Below, piece after piece: positions 1 to 11,190 of a DNA stretch of 64,000 nt; positions within the stretch are counted from its first letter, which is position 1; every line of letters starts with the position of its first letter. Made by a program: the position numbers and the translations under genes. The DNA is from Physcomitrium patens (lineage: Eukaryota; Streptophyta; Bryopsida; Funariales; Funariaceae). The notes under the pieces are model-generated. The model did not search any database. It saw only the letters and a list, made by a program, of their open reading frames with translations, and had not been told where the DNA came from. The stretch lies in NCBI RefSeq assembly GCF_000002425.4, contig NC_037253.1, forward strand, positions 18,120,407 to 18,184,406, read 5' to 3'.

Positions 1-270
1 CGCCAACCTCCATGCAAACTCAAATAACAAAAAAATTACTTACCTCCAGGTCAATTTATTGTTGACGATGATCTAATTCCTCACCAACAAGAACTATAGA
101 AATAATTACACATAGAACTATTAAGTGCCGGTGATTGCCAGGGTAACATGCGATTGCGAACAGGTACATTCCGTTAAGCAATCTAACGGCAGCCACATCT
201 TTCGAGCAATGTAAAGGTCTGGATCTAAATGGCGCTAGACTGTTCCACCATTTAATAGGTGTGTGTGAGA

Positions 271-306
<36 letters not shown>

Positions 307-700
307 GAGAAAAGAGAGGTTCGATCAGAGGCCCTCCCACCATTGCGTTGCAGAAGACACAAAATCAACTACCAACATGTGCACAGCTCCCATCTGACAA
401 GTCCGACGCCTCCTCGTCCTCATGAACAACAAACACAATCACCGGCTTCTTCGTGTTCCACAAAGCATGCAAAAAACCCGAAACAGAGAGCCACAGAAAT
501 AACACGAACCTGAATCATATCATCATAGTTCCTTATCCACCGGCTTCGTTCTCGAAGTCTAGTAGATTATCGCAAGAGCAAAGCTCACATTCCAAATCAC
601 ACGCTCAAATTCTCTCCAGCGGCTCACGCTTGGAAAGACACCAACCCGAAACAGCCTTCATCATTCACGGGCAATTCAAAAAGCTGTTACATTGGTAAGG
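1..700 (-). other. Possible non-coding 5' exon of a minus-strand gene
   Basis: This stretch is less AT-rich than the DNA to its right. Read on the minus strand it carries a strong splice-donor match (GAG followed by GTAAGT) at 38-43, and a GA/CT tract of the kind common in plant 5' UTRs. No frame resembles a known protein, and the longest minus frame stops just before the donor, so the exon would be non-coding. The rest of the gene would lie to the left of the window. The donor and composition are seen; the gene itself is inferred and weak. Confidence 0.25.
275..302. repeat. (GA)n microsatellite
   Basis: About fourteen GA units. Open frames crossing it (poly-Arg/Glu on plus, poly-Leu/Ser on minus) are by-products of the repeat. 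Confidence 0.95.
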
Positions 701-1391
701 TGGAGATGTTAAGTTAGAAATTTAAATCAACAACAAATGACTGTGAATTGTATAATTCTTACGGTATATCAAGCTGTTAAATATTTTCAATATAACAAAG
801 CTTATGAAAACAAACATGTTGTTTGCTATACGTAAATAAAAGAAAACCATTTTTTTGCTACATATGTATATTTACAATATTCTAATAGATTCTGAATAAT
901 CAACAAATTAGACATAGCTTCTTATGTTATATGAATATGTAATAATCAATCACCAAATCTCTTAACATTTTGTTGCTTAATATTTTGATATCATGTAAGT
1001 ACCAAGAGGTGCTTCTTACAGATATTACTTTAAGATCTCAAAATTCTCAAGAAAAGATTTTTCTACTTAATTAAAATTTAAAATAAAAATAATAAAAGAA
1101 AATAAAAATTTGATGTTTGAATAAATCATCTACTTTATCTATTTAGTTCAGTATCATATACATAACTAAATAGATAACTTATAACTTATATTAATGTAAC
1201 TTATTTACTTGTGACTTATATTAATGTAAAAATGTATATTAAATACTCTTATAAAATATTTATTTGGAAAATAATAAAAAATTATCAAACATAGAATAAA
1301 AGAATAATAATATTAGAAAGTCTTCATATTGATTATAATTTGATCTTGACATTGATTGGATATTAAATATTTAATTAAATAGAAAATATTC

Positions 1392-1416
1392 ATATATATA
1401 TATATATATATATATA
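1392..1416. repeat. (AT)n microsatellite
   Basis: Uninterrupted AT dinucleotide run. A second one lies at about 1504-1530. Confidence 0.95.
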
Positions 1417-1497
1417 ATTTGATTATTTAAAATAAAAATAGTCAAAGTATTAAAACAAACTTCAAAATTAAAATATAGTTGATATCTATGTTTTTAA

Positions 1498-1536
<39 letters not shown>

Positions 1537-1710
1537 TATTATTTGTTTTAGTTGCCTATGTGATAAACTTTTGTTGCCACATAGTTCACATAAGAGATAT
1601 AAAATACTTAGTAAAAATAACACATTCTTGATTGAAATACTATTGTATAATAAATCAATATAATATTTAAAATATTATAATTTATATTTTCCAAATAATA
1701 GAAGAGATTT

Positions 1711-1714
<4 letters not shown>

Positions 1715-1766
<52 letters not shown>
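1715..1766. repeat. Compound (CT)n(AT)n microsatellite
   Basis: About sixteen CT units (to about 1746) run straight into about ten AT units. Confidence 0.95.
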
Positions 1767-1972
1767 GGATTAAAACAAACAAGTATGACCTATATTTGCA
1801 AATAGAAGTTGTTTATAGTAGATATCAAACTAAGATTGTAAGTTTTAGTTGCATAAGTTATCAATTGTATGTTAGACAAATATTAGCTATGCAAGATATC
1901 ATTTCAACATATCAAATAACAATCCTCTAAAATTTTAGGACTTAATACTTAGTAGTATTGCCATGGTGGTGG

Positions 1973-1998
1973 AAAAAAAAAAAAAAAAAAAAAAAAAA
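1973..1998. repeat. Poly-A run of 26
   Basis: Twenty-six consecutive A. It could be the tail of an old retroposed sequence, but no LINE or SINE body is recognisable upstream. Confidence 0.9.
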
Positions 1999-2732
1999 CT
2001 TGCTAGGATATAAAGGCTTGTGCTTTTGTAGCAAAGAAGGAGAAATGAAAGAATTTAAGTTTTATAGAATGTTTCTTTGCATCACAATCTTTTTGGTTAA
2101 AGGTTAAACTTAAGCATCTTCTACTATTGCTTGCTAAATTTGTGTTTGTGTAAAATTGAGATCTATTGCTCATAGAGGGTCTTAATGTTATTGTTGTGTA
2201 TTACAATTTGCATTTTTATACTATTCTTATTAAAATTTATTTTTTTCTTATTATATTTGTTAAATTATATATTTAATGTAGGATTATTTTCTAAAATTTG
2301 TAGTCATTTTATCCATAACGGTTGTTGGAATAGCTTAGAATAACCATCTCTATGCAACCTTAGGTTTGTAGAACAATTTTTTATAAAATGTTAAAAAAAA
2401 AATGAAATTAAAAAAAATTAAAAAATTACAAAGGTTTTTGACAACCGAATATATATAGAATAGTTAATTCAGTTATTATTGTATTTTCTTATATCGTAAT
2501 TTAATAGCTAATTTATTATTTTTATTATGATTTTTGTCCAAGTTTTTATTTTGCAGTATTTGAGCAAACACTTAGAGTTATTGAGCAGTAACCTAGTGCA
2601 GATTGCTTTTCTAATAATTCTTGTCTAAGCTTTTGATTGTTATTATTGTAATTCAAATACAACCCAATGCACATGTCAATCAAGGCTGTCACAAAGCATG
2701 CTGAAACACTTTACCTCATTTTAAGTTTTACA

Positions 2733-2848
2733 GTTGGACCTTAGAAGTTACTCTTCAAAACTTAGAAATCTCCTTTTGATTCCCTTCCAAGTTGGATCTT
2801 AGAGGTTAATCTTGACAACATGAAGTCTCCTTTCGGCTCCTTCAGGCT
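2733..2848. repeat. Imperfect tandem duplication, two units of about 58 bp
   Basis: Two adjacent units start with GTTGGAxCTTAGA and continue alike through a TCTCCTTT block. The second begins at about 2791. The repeat is visible by eye but diverged, and no function is evident. Confidence 0.6.
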
Positions 2849-3299
2849 CCCTTGGTAACGATGTTGGTGATGTACCAATGTATTGGGGTGCTTATTGCCA
2901 TAAGTTGTCCACGAAGTGTTTCATTGAGATACGAAGGGTTGCTCATTAGAGAGACAGGAGTAGAGGTTATCACACATCAGCTTGATCTGTGGATAATAAT
3001 GGACTTGCTTGTGCCTTGGGGCTTTAAGTAAACATAATACACTGATAAAATAACAATACCTCCACACTCTACAGGCTCTTCTCCTGGGAGTGAGACTTTC
3101 ATGCAGAAGATGACACTCCTTTAAAAACCAAACATGTAGACTAGGGGGAAAAAAAGTAGAAAAAAAAGATGGTCTACGATATCACCCATGCTTTCAGTTA
3201 TAGAAGAAAAAGAACCTAAGTACATCTAGCAATGATGCCTACTTGCACATCACAGGGTGTCGAAAAAAATAGCCAAAAAATTATAGAAATGCGTATATT

Positions 3300-4204
3300 G
3301 AGGAGCATTACTCTAATGACTGCCTCTCGTTCTGCGACAGCTTCGCTTCAGCATTTGCAGTAAGATTGGAACTCGTCAGCGCAGGAGACTGCTCGGAATT
3401 GGACAAGCTAAAAGAAGCAAGCAGTAGGCCTGCTGCTGAGCCTCCAGCTACAGAGGCCGTGGTCACAGCAGCGGCCACCGCTGGAGCGGTCCTGACTGTC
3501 AAGGAAGACCACATGGCGGCGACTGCTGAAAGAACTGCAAACAATCTCCGTCGGCGTGAACTACACACTGCCGAACGAACTAGCAATGTTGCCTCCAGAA
3601 AACCCCTCAAAGAAGCTCCAACCCCTCCACCTTGATCTTCCTTCGTCTGCAACAGCCTTCAAGCGCGAAATAACTCGAAAGTTATCTCAGAATCCGGGTA
3701 TTAGCATTACACACCAACAAATGGCCACGTCAAAGCAGTCCCTATCCCGCCTCAACTCAAGTTCTCCAAACCTAGCCAGCGTATTGAACTTCAGAAACGC
3801 ACTTCAACCAACGTTGCACACTTCTACAACTCTAATGCACATGACGACGCCGATATTAACGAGATCTAGCGACGTTTCACAAAGATGCAGTTATACCGTT
3901 CCTGCACAATCAATGAGCCAAACAGGACGATCACCAAAATATGCTTCGGATCTCGACGGAAGGAACGATTCCGCTGGAGAGGCGGGCGCCACTGCCGCGT
4001 TGAACACCGAGAGGCCGCTGGGACAGCGCCGGAATACGTGGGAGGGGACGAGACCCCCTCCACTAAAGGGCTCCCCAAGATCGTAAATCGCCCAAAGGCC
4101 GTGATTGCGCCCGGGTCCCAGCCGGGCAGCCCAAAACATTTCACTTTGTGCCCGCAGTTTTCGGGCTGTCTCCGCATTGCCCATCTCCCCGCGTCTACAT
4201 GAGA
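3300..4204. other. GC-richer island in AT-rich DNA
   Basis: About 900 bases of near-balanced composition stand out sharply from flanks of very high AT content. Host genes in this window have the same composition, so this may be a small gene, a gene fragment, or a promoter/5' UTR. Long frames are open on both strands (3556-4086 plus; 3308-3652 minus, Ala/Ser-rich), so composition alone does not fix a strand. I recognise no domain. Confidence 0.5.
3556..4086 (+). CDS. Unrecognised open reading frame, Ser/Thr/Gln-rich
   Basis: An open frame of about 176 codons, open from about 3.50 kb, with no ATG at its left edge; the first codon of the frame as given is GTG, so a true start would be an internal ATG or an upstream exon. 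The predicted product is rich in Ser, Thr, Gln and Asn and looks disordered, with motifs such as SLSRLNSSSPNLASVLNF, and has a basic, Pro-rich end. I see no membrane segment, signal peptide or catalytic motif and do not recognise a family. It is the best coding candidate in the island, but minus-strand frames of similar length overlap it. It may be chance. Confidence 0.25.
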   Translation: MNYTLPNELAMLPPENPSKKLQPLHLDLPSSATAFKREITRKLSQNPGISITHQQMATSKQSLSRLNSSSPNLASVLNFRNALQPTLHTSTTLMHMTTPILTRSSDVSQRCSYTVPAQSMSQTGRSPKYASDLDGRNDSAGEAGATAALNTERPLGQRRNTWEGTRPPPLKGSPRS

Positions 4205-4399
4205 GGAGCTAGAACCTTGTGACGTTTTATTGCTCTTTTGTGAACAAAATCCCTAAATCTTTGGTGTTTCTATTATATCTTGGAATTCTCTTTGCAATAA
4301 AAGAATGAAGTACTTGTGGCTTTTACACGAATCTATAACACACATTGGTAGAAAACTAAATATCAAGTAGCATGATAATGAAGTGTAGTAGCAATCATA

Positions 4400-7300
4400 C
4401 TAGTCTTCAATAAAATATGAGATCACATTCTACTTCTTAAGTATTTGTAGAAAGTTTATATCATTTTTCTATTAAAGTAGCCGTTGATTGACAATGAATT
4501 ATGTATTATGTCTTAAGAAGTTTTTTCATATAGCTTCTTTGAGTGAAAAAGTACACTTTTTTTTTTACAAACATTTTATACCTTCAAACAAATCATGATA
4601 TCTCTTTTTGAAAAGTCAGTAATAAAAAATCTTAAATTTAGTTTTGTCTTTAGAATTTTAATAATAGAGATTGAGTTTGCAACCATGAAGAGGTTGTCTC
4701 CATATAGTGCTATAAAGATTTTATCTTGATTTTTTACCTTATTGTAGAAATTATGGTCACCTATGCTTAATTTGAACCCAATTCTTTTGAAAAAGTTGTC
4801 TATTTTTTTTATACAATGATCTAAAAGCTTATTATAAGCTAGAGAGTGTCTTTTTGAGTTTGTAAATTAAGTGTTTTTTCTTTTATATTTGAAATCTTTT
4901 TGATTGTGTAATATATATTTCTTCCTTCCATGGACAATGTAAAAAGATAATAATTATGTTTGTATATACTATGGTCTAGTTATTTTGTGAGTTAGTGGAT
5001 AGAAATAATCATATTATTTTTCATATTACTATAGGCAAAAAAGTTTCTTCTACATCCACTTCTTATTATTCATACCTTCATACAATTAGTCTAAATTTTT
5101 GCTTTTGAAGTTCTCCTTCAAAGTTGGTTTTAGCCTTAAAAATCTATCAAATAAAAATTATTTTTTTACCAAGAGGAAGTTTTATGAAGTACCACAATTT
5201 ATTTTTTTATTATTGAGTTGTACTCATCTTGGATTAATCTTCTCTATTTGGAACATTGCCATGCCTCATCAAAGGTGGTGGATTCAAGCTAAATAATAGA
5301 AGTTATTTCTACATAGTGATCTTTGAGCCATCTTAAGAGTTTATTAGTATAACTTGCTTCTAAAGTTTTTTGTATTATCCAATGTAAACCAAGTAGGATT
5401 ACTTGTTGCTTTGGCAATTGACTTTGTAAGGAGATTTTGATAAAGATGCAGATTTGGTGTCACTTAAAGATACCAAAGAGACTTTTATATTGTTAGCCTG
5501 AGAATAGTCATTATTAAATGGTTGATTTTGATTAATTAATAGATCTTTCATGTAAATCCGCTCACTTTCAATAGATTTCAATATTGTTGAATTTTATGGT
5601 AGTCTTTAAGATATAGATTTAACATGTGTTTTACGATTTAGGTTCAAGATTGGCAATGATGATGTATGATGAGAAGGCAAAAAATGGAATGTAATTTAGT
5701 TAGATTACAGTGCCAATATTACAAAGTTGCTTCTTTTTACTTAATGTAGTAACATTGGATATGTATCCAATAATAGTTTTAGAAAATCTCAAATTGAATG
5801 ATAATGTTGATTCTTCTATACTTTAATTAGGCTCTATTGAGAAATAAGGACAAACATTAAGGATAGAAGATGTAAAATTGATGTAGTGAAATTGCATCTC
5901 ATTAAAGATGATAAACCTTTAAAATAATGATTCTTTTTGTTGAAAGTAAATATATTTTGTAAACCTTTGAGTGGTCATCGTAGCCAACTAGGTTATTCAT
6001 GATGGATCTAGGATCCAAGTTGTTTCTCATATAAGGACCTATGTGCACATGTGAGAGGGATCCAAAAACTTTGAGATAAATTAAGCTAGGATGCTTATCA
6101 AAAAATAGTTCTTCTTGGGAGTGGTTAAGCTTATTTATTTTTATTATCATTTGATTTAGTAAATAAATAATAGTTTTAATTGCCTTTGGCTACAATAAAG
6201 TAGAGATGTATTTCAATAGCAACATAAATTGGACTTTTTTTTAAATTATTTAATTATACCTCTCTATTACATTATTCTTGTGGAGAATATGATTTTATGT
6301 GAATTACCAAATTATACCATGAACCTTGTAATATTTTAAAAATAAGATGGAGAAATATTTTTTATCTCTATTTATTCTTAAAATTTTGATAAATTAGCTC
6401 ATTTGTTTCTCTGCCATATTTTTTAATTCACAAAATTTCTCAAAAGTTTGATTTTTTTGTCTCAAAAAATAAATCTATATTTTTCTACTACAATTATATA
6501 CAAATAAAAAGAAGTATTAGTTTTTTGCTATAGAAGAAATTAGAAGAAGTCTCCATATATTTATGTGGACCAAACATAGTGAGTGAATGGATCTTATTGC
6601 TGATTTTGTTGGTATCAGTTGCCTAATTTATTTTTCTATAAAATAGTATTGACAATCAAAAGGTTTCAGTGCAAAAATTGGTATACTATAATGGTTGCTT
6701 TTTAATGCAATTTTGGCAAGGATAGAGAATCTGATATATCTTAGACAACAATGCTATGAATAAGAGAAAGAACTTGAGCCTTAAGTAAGTGACATTTTTT
6801 TTTCTTATTGATTTATTGAATCATAAATTACAAAGATAGATAATTCAAAATTATTAGAATTATTAGGCTCTACTCTTTGGAATTTCTTGACAAGTTAATT
6901 GCTATCATGAATAAGTTTATATCATTGTAATTTTTTATCCTAATATCTTATTGTTATTAATTTTTGAGGTTGAATATTCATAAGAATTAAACATTATTTT
7001 TTTCAAAAATAATGACACTATTATAAATTCTAACAAACTATCCTATCAATAGTAAATTATGTTTTAGATTAAGAATATAAAAAAAAAAATCTAGAATTTA
7101 TTAATATTATATGAATTACTTAGCAATATGACATCATCTTATTTTTTGATGATGTATATGTCCATCAGCTGTTGCTACACTAATATGCTAAAAGAATATT
7201 TTTAGAGATGTAAATTGATTTATATTTTGTAAAAAATATTTTAAAGCTTTGTTATTGATGACTTAGTTGTTTTTTGAATAGGATGCAAGAAATAAAACAT

Positions 7301-8760
7301 TGAGAGGATTTTGAATTTCTTTAAGAGTGGATATATAAGACTCTTTAATAAAGTATTGAAGGAAATGAACTTGAGTTTGAAGTAGCTACCTATTGATGAT
7401 GAAACTAGAGCTGGTGCTAGGTAGTTCGAAGCTAAATGTCTAAATTTGTGACATCAATATCATTGAATTTCTTTCATCCCTCTTTGAGATTTGTATCAAT
7501 CATATTGCTAAAGATGGTGAAATGTTCTTTAACAATGTCACCTATGGATGGCATTTCTAATACAAAATATAATATTTTATTCTTGAAAGTTAGATCATAG
7601 CTTCACCTTGATTTCCTTCATTTGAAGTGAACTACATATACTTGACAAAGTGGTGGTTTGTTCTTGTTTTAAATGATATGAATAAGAATTTTAAACTTTG
7701 GTGGCAAGATCTAGAGGATCTTGTGAACAATAATAATGTCAAAAAAAAAATTGATTGGCCTCTTTTAAATCATTGATAAGCTTATAGACCATCTATATAA
7801 ATGACCAACCATTATGTTAATAGCCATTTATAAGTTCTCATGCTTTTCAAAGATAGACAAGACATCTACTATAATTGGAGTAGAATAAAGTTTGAAAAGA
7901 ATTTTCCAAGCTTTTATAAGATATGAAATCTGGAATATATATGTTTTAATCATATTTGTGAGAGATAATCTCAAGTAGCCTATGGCTTTTGATTTTTGTT
8001 GTCTTATTTTTTTCTTTATCTATAAGATTAAGACAAAGAGCAAAGGAAGTAGTATTTATTTTTTTTCCTTTGTTATCTTGAGTTTGACTAGATTCTGATT
8101 TTTTAAAACATGTTCACTTGATTGTCATGGATCTACTATATCCTAGAGGTATTCTTACTAAAGAATACTCTAAATAGTACTTTGCCAAGTTTTGAAGTTT
8201 TTTGATTTTATTAGCATCTTACTTATTGCTACTATTAAGTCCATAAGTCTTTGTTAAAAAAAAATCTCAATAATTGTATAAACTAATATTTTATTTACAA
8301 AGACAAGATCTCTACTATATTTCATATTATGTTTGCTTTAATATCATGATAGACTCTAAATAAGATGCTTGTACAAGCTTCATATTAAATTATTTCAAAT
8401 AATAAGAATAGTTGTATAAGTATATGAACACATAGGAACATAGAAGTGACATTCAATACTTCAAACCTAATACAAGAGCCACATTGATAATTTTGAAGGT
8501 TCATTTCATAGATAAATAATTTTGGTGATATTTATGTTGAACAATATTAGAAGTATCTTAAACTCTACTAAAGCAATTTGACTCCTAAACAATGATATGA
8601 TTATACTTCTAAACTTCATAGTGTAATCTTGAAAGAGAGAGTAGAATTTGTAATACTTCCTTATATACCATGCAATTTTTTTTATCACTTCATATCAAAG
8701 TTTCACTCTTGTTATATTATTTGTAGTGACTATTTTTTTTTGTAGATTCTAATATCAACA
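4400..8760 (-). mobile_element. Ty1/copia retrotransposon fossil (C2), minus strand
   Basis: Minus-strand remnants follow the copia order from right to left. Gag with a CCHC-like knuckle lies around 7.4-8.1 kb, integrase with the copia-type C-terminal block (residues near KVFGSLSHVHI and LDPRSIMNNLVGY) around 5.9-6.7 kb, and reverse transcriptase around 4.4-5.3 kb. A string resembling an initiator-tRNA-Met primer-binding site, read on minus, lies near 8333-8347. The element is old and heavily broken with many breaks, its LTRs are not clearly delimited, and it cannot be active. Confidence 0.8.
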
Positions 8761-8999
8761 TAAGTCTATCAAGTATTTGTATCCTTCACTTATTTATTTT
8801 TTGTGATCATGAAAAATATGAATTCATATTATGCCAAATTGAAGTCCATCTTTTATAATTCAAAACCATTAATAATCATCAACAAATTTTTGAAAGTTTT
8901 TCAAGTATCAATTTTTATATTATTAAAAATTAAAATTCTCTTTGAGAAATTTTATTATTTTAGTGGTCTATTATTAGATCATTTTTTTTATCTTTCTTG

Positions 9000-10645
9000 T
9001 TAAATCTTATCAATGGCATGGGATATATTTTTTCTTTGTATTGTACATGTTTTGTAATAAGAAGGATTCCTTATAACTTAGTTCTTGTGATTTACTATTC
9101 AACATCATTGAGGGCATGTAAAATAGAAATTCACATCAAAATATTGGCAGATTTGTGCCATATTTAAGATAGCTTAAAATGATGTTCCAAACTTTGAAGT
9201 AATTCATAGGTGATCTATGTATTGGCTTTGTAGAGTCATTGTTGAAAATTGCTCTAGTATTTCTATAGATATTTTTATGAATGGAATATAGAAATATTTT
9301 GTATTTATGTAACTATTTGAATAAAATAAATAATTGAGTATTAAATATGTAGTGGCTTGCATTGTGTAGATAAATTTTTGCTTACTTTGATGACTTGTAT
9401 TTATTTTTATTAATTTAGCATATTATATTATTAGAGCAATCAAGGAGCTATTGAAGAGAAATAATAGCTGAGTTTTTTTTTTTGAATAATATAATTAAGC
9501 ATCAACTAGTTCAAAGATTAAGGATATAATAAAAAAGTAATAGATTTGGTATTAGCCACAAACCAAATGTTTTTTGGTCAAGAGAATTATAAGACATAAA
9601 AGGATTTAATAAAAAAAAAAAATAAAAAAAAAAAAAAAACTTTGCAACGTAGTGAATCTAAAATTTTTATATTCAATGAGTGAAAGGTCTCTAGAAGTCA
9701 TAAATTCAAGTCAAGTATCTTAAGACAAAAATAAAGAATCAATGAATTCTTTGTTGATATCTAGATCAAACTTTTTGGACAAAAAAAATACAAAAAAAAT
9801 AAAAATTAAGGCTATGGAATATTTATGATTTTTTCTTATTAACATAATTAAATTATATGTATTGCAGATTTTAGATCCAACAAGGGCATGGTAGAATCTA
9901 TTGGATCTATATTCTATATAAATGACCTTGGACATGATAACTACTTTAGACAAGTGGGAGAACCTAAAGATAAGCAACAATATAATTGTTGCATCTTTTA
10001 TACAAATAGTTCACAAATTTATTAATGATCTCAAGAAAGCATATGAAATTTCTTTTGATCTTGTCATCATTTAGAAAATATTAAAGATTTTTCTATTAAA
10101 ATATAAAAGTTTAATTTGTATCATTAGAAATGAAAAAAATCGACCTACTTTTACAAAAATAGCTTATTATTTGTACATAGAAGAAATAGAGATGAAAATA
10201 TGATCTAATTACTACAAAAATGCTCTAGTATTTTGCATCTAAAATGCAACTTGAAGATATTATTGGAAGCCACCTATCTATGCATCTCAACAACAAAATT
10301 GATATAATCCATTCATAAAGAATAAAGAATTAGAGTGCCATTGTTGTCATAAACTAGGATATATAGCATATGATTTTCTTGCACATGTCCTAATTTTGAT
10401 CATAGAAAGTAGTCAATTCAAATTACATATAAATATTTTTAAAAACAACCTCAATGAGTATTATGAATCTATACTGAAAAAAAATTCAAAATGTACTAAA
10501 TATATTATTGTTAGCATTAATTTAAAAAAGAAATAAGGTCATTAATTGTAGGATATCTAAGTATTTTTTGGAAGTTCTAAGTCTATTCTCTTTGTTAGAA
10601 AAACTATCAAAATAAGTTATGATGTCATATTACATGTTATCTTAT
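9000..10645 (+). mobile_element. Ty1/copia fossil (C1), left part: LTR end, PBS, gag
   Basis: The end of a 5' LTR is marked by a terminal block ending in TTTAGCA at 9420, similar to the block ending at 23337. It is followed at once by a decayed initiator-tRNA-Met primer-binding site (TATTAGAGCA, about 9428-9437). Plus-strand gag remnants follow at 9.9-10.6 kb, with a zinc-knuckle-like CHCCHKLGYIAYDF near 10.34 kb. The LTR start is not clear; 9000 is an estimate. The element is then interrupted by gypsy insertions and resumes near 19.57 kb. Old, with many breaks. Confidence 0.75.
9285..9420 (+). repeat. 5' LTR end of copia C1
   Basis: About 135 bases resemble 23205-23337, including the shared GTGGCTTGCA and TGACTTGTATTTA blocks and the TTTAGCA end. 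Similarity upstream of this block is not evident by eye. Confidence 0.65.
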
Positions 10646-11190
10646 TGTCATGGACATATACATGTAAATCAATAATTACCTATATGATTAAATAAAAGAA
10701 AGTAAAAATAGATTAATTTCATAATATCTTCTATAATAGCTTCTTAAAAGCTTCATAGATGCTGCTTTGATTTTATAGGTATATATAATTGACTTTTTAG
10801 ATTAGAAACATAGTCAACAAGTTAGTCATATGTCATATATGTTGGTAGTTTGAAGAACAAGTGACTTATATAGCCCACATATAGAAAACTTATCTTATAT
10901 GTTGAGGCATGTATCCTTCAAAGTTAACACATATTAGAGATCCTATAGAACATTGCCACATAGCTCCTATTTAAATACTATATGTAGAAGCAAGAGAAAA
11001 ATCCTCTTTATTCTTGTCAATTCCTTTCTTGCTTCAAGTCTAGATTCGAGAGTCTCTACTTTCCTTATCTTTTGGCAATAGCCATTCTAGTTTCGTTTTA
11101 ATATACATACTCATTTATTTTTATTTTGTCACTTTTTTTTTATATAGATTTTTCAGATTTATGCATCTTTTCTAATTTATATCCTTGACA
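10646..11190 (+). repeat. 5' LTR of gypsy G1
   Basis: Aligns along its whole length with 15773-16320. Shared blocks include CATGTAAATCAATAATTA near the start, TAGCCCACATATAGAAAACTT in the middle and TTTTGGCAATAGCCATTC towards the end. Confidence 0.88.

Larger units (their letters stand above)
701..3300. other. AT-rich intergenic DNA, no gene seen
   Basis: Very AT-rich spacer with no frame or domain I can recognise. It holds several simple repeats, listed separately, and one imperfect tandem duplication near 2.73 kb. Confidence 0.7.

Noticed and set aside
8740-8760. Second primer-binding-site-like string for copia C2
   Set aside because: It resembles the initiator-tRNA-Met complement, but the one near 8333-8347 fits better with the gag position. 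Neither can be settled by eye.
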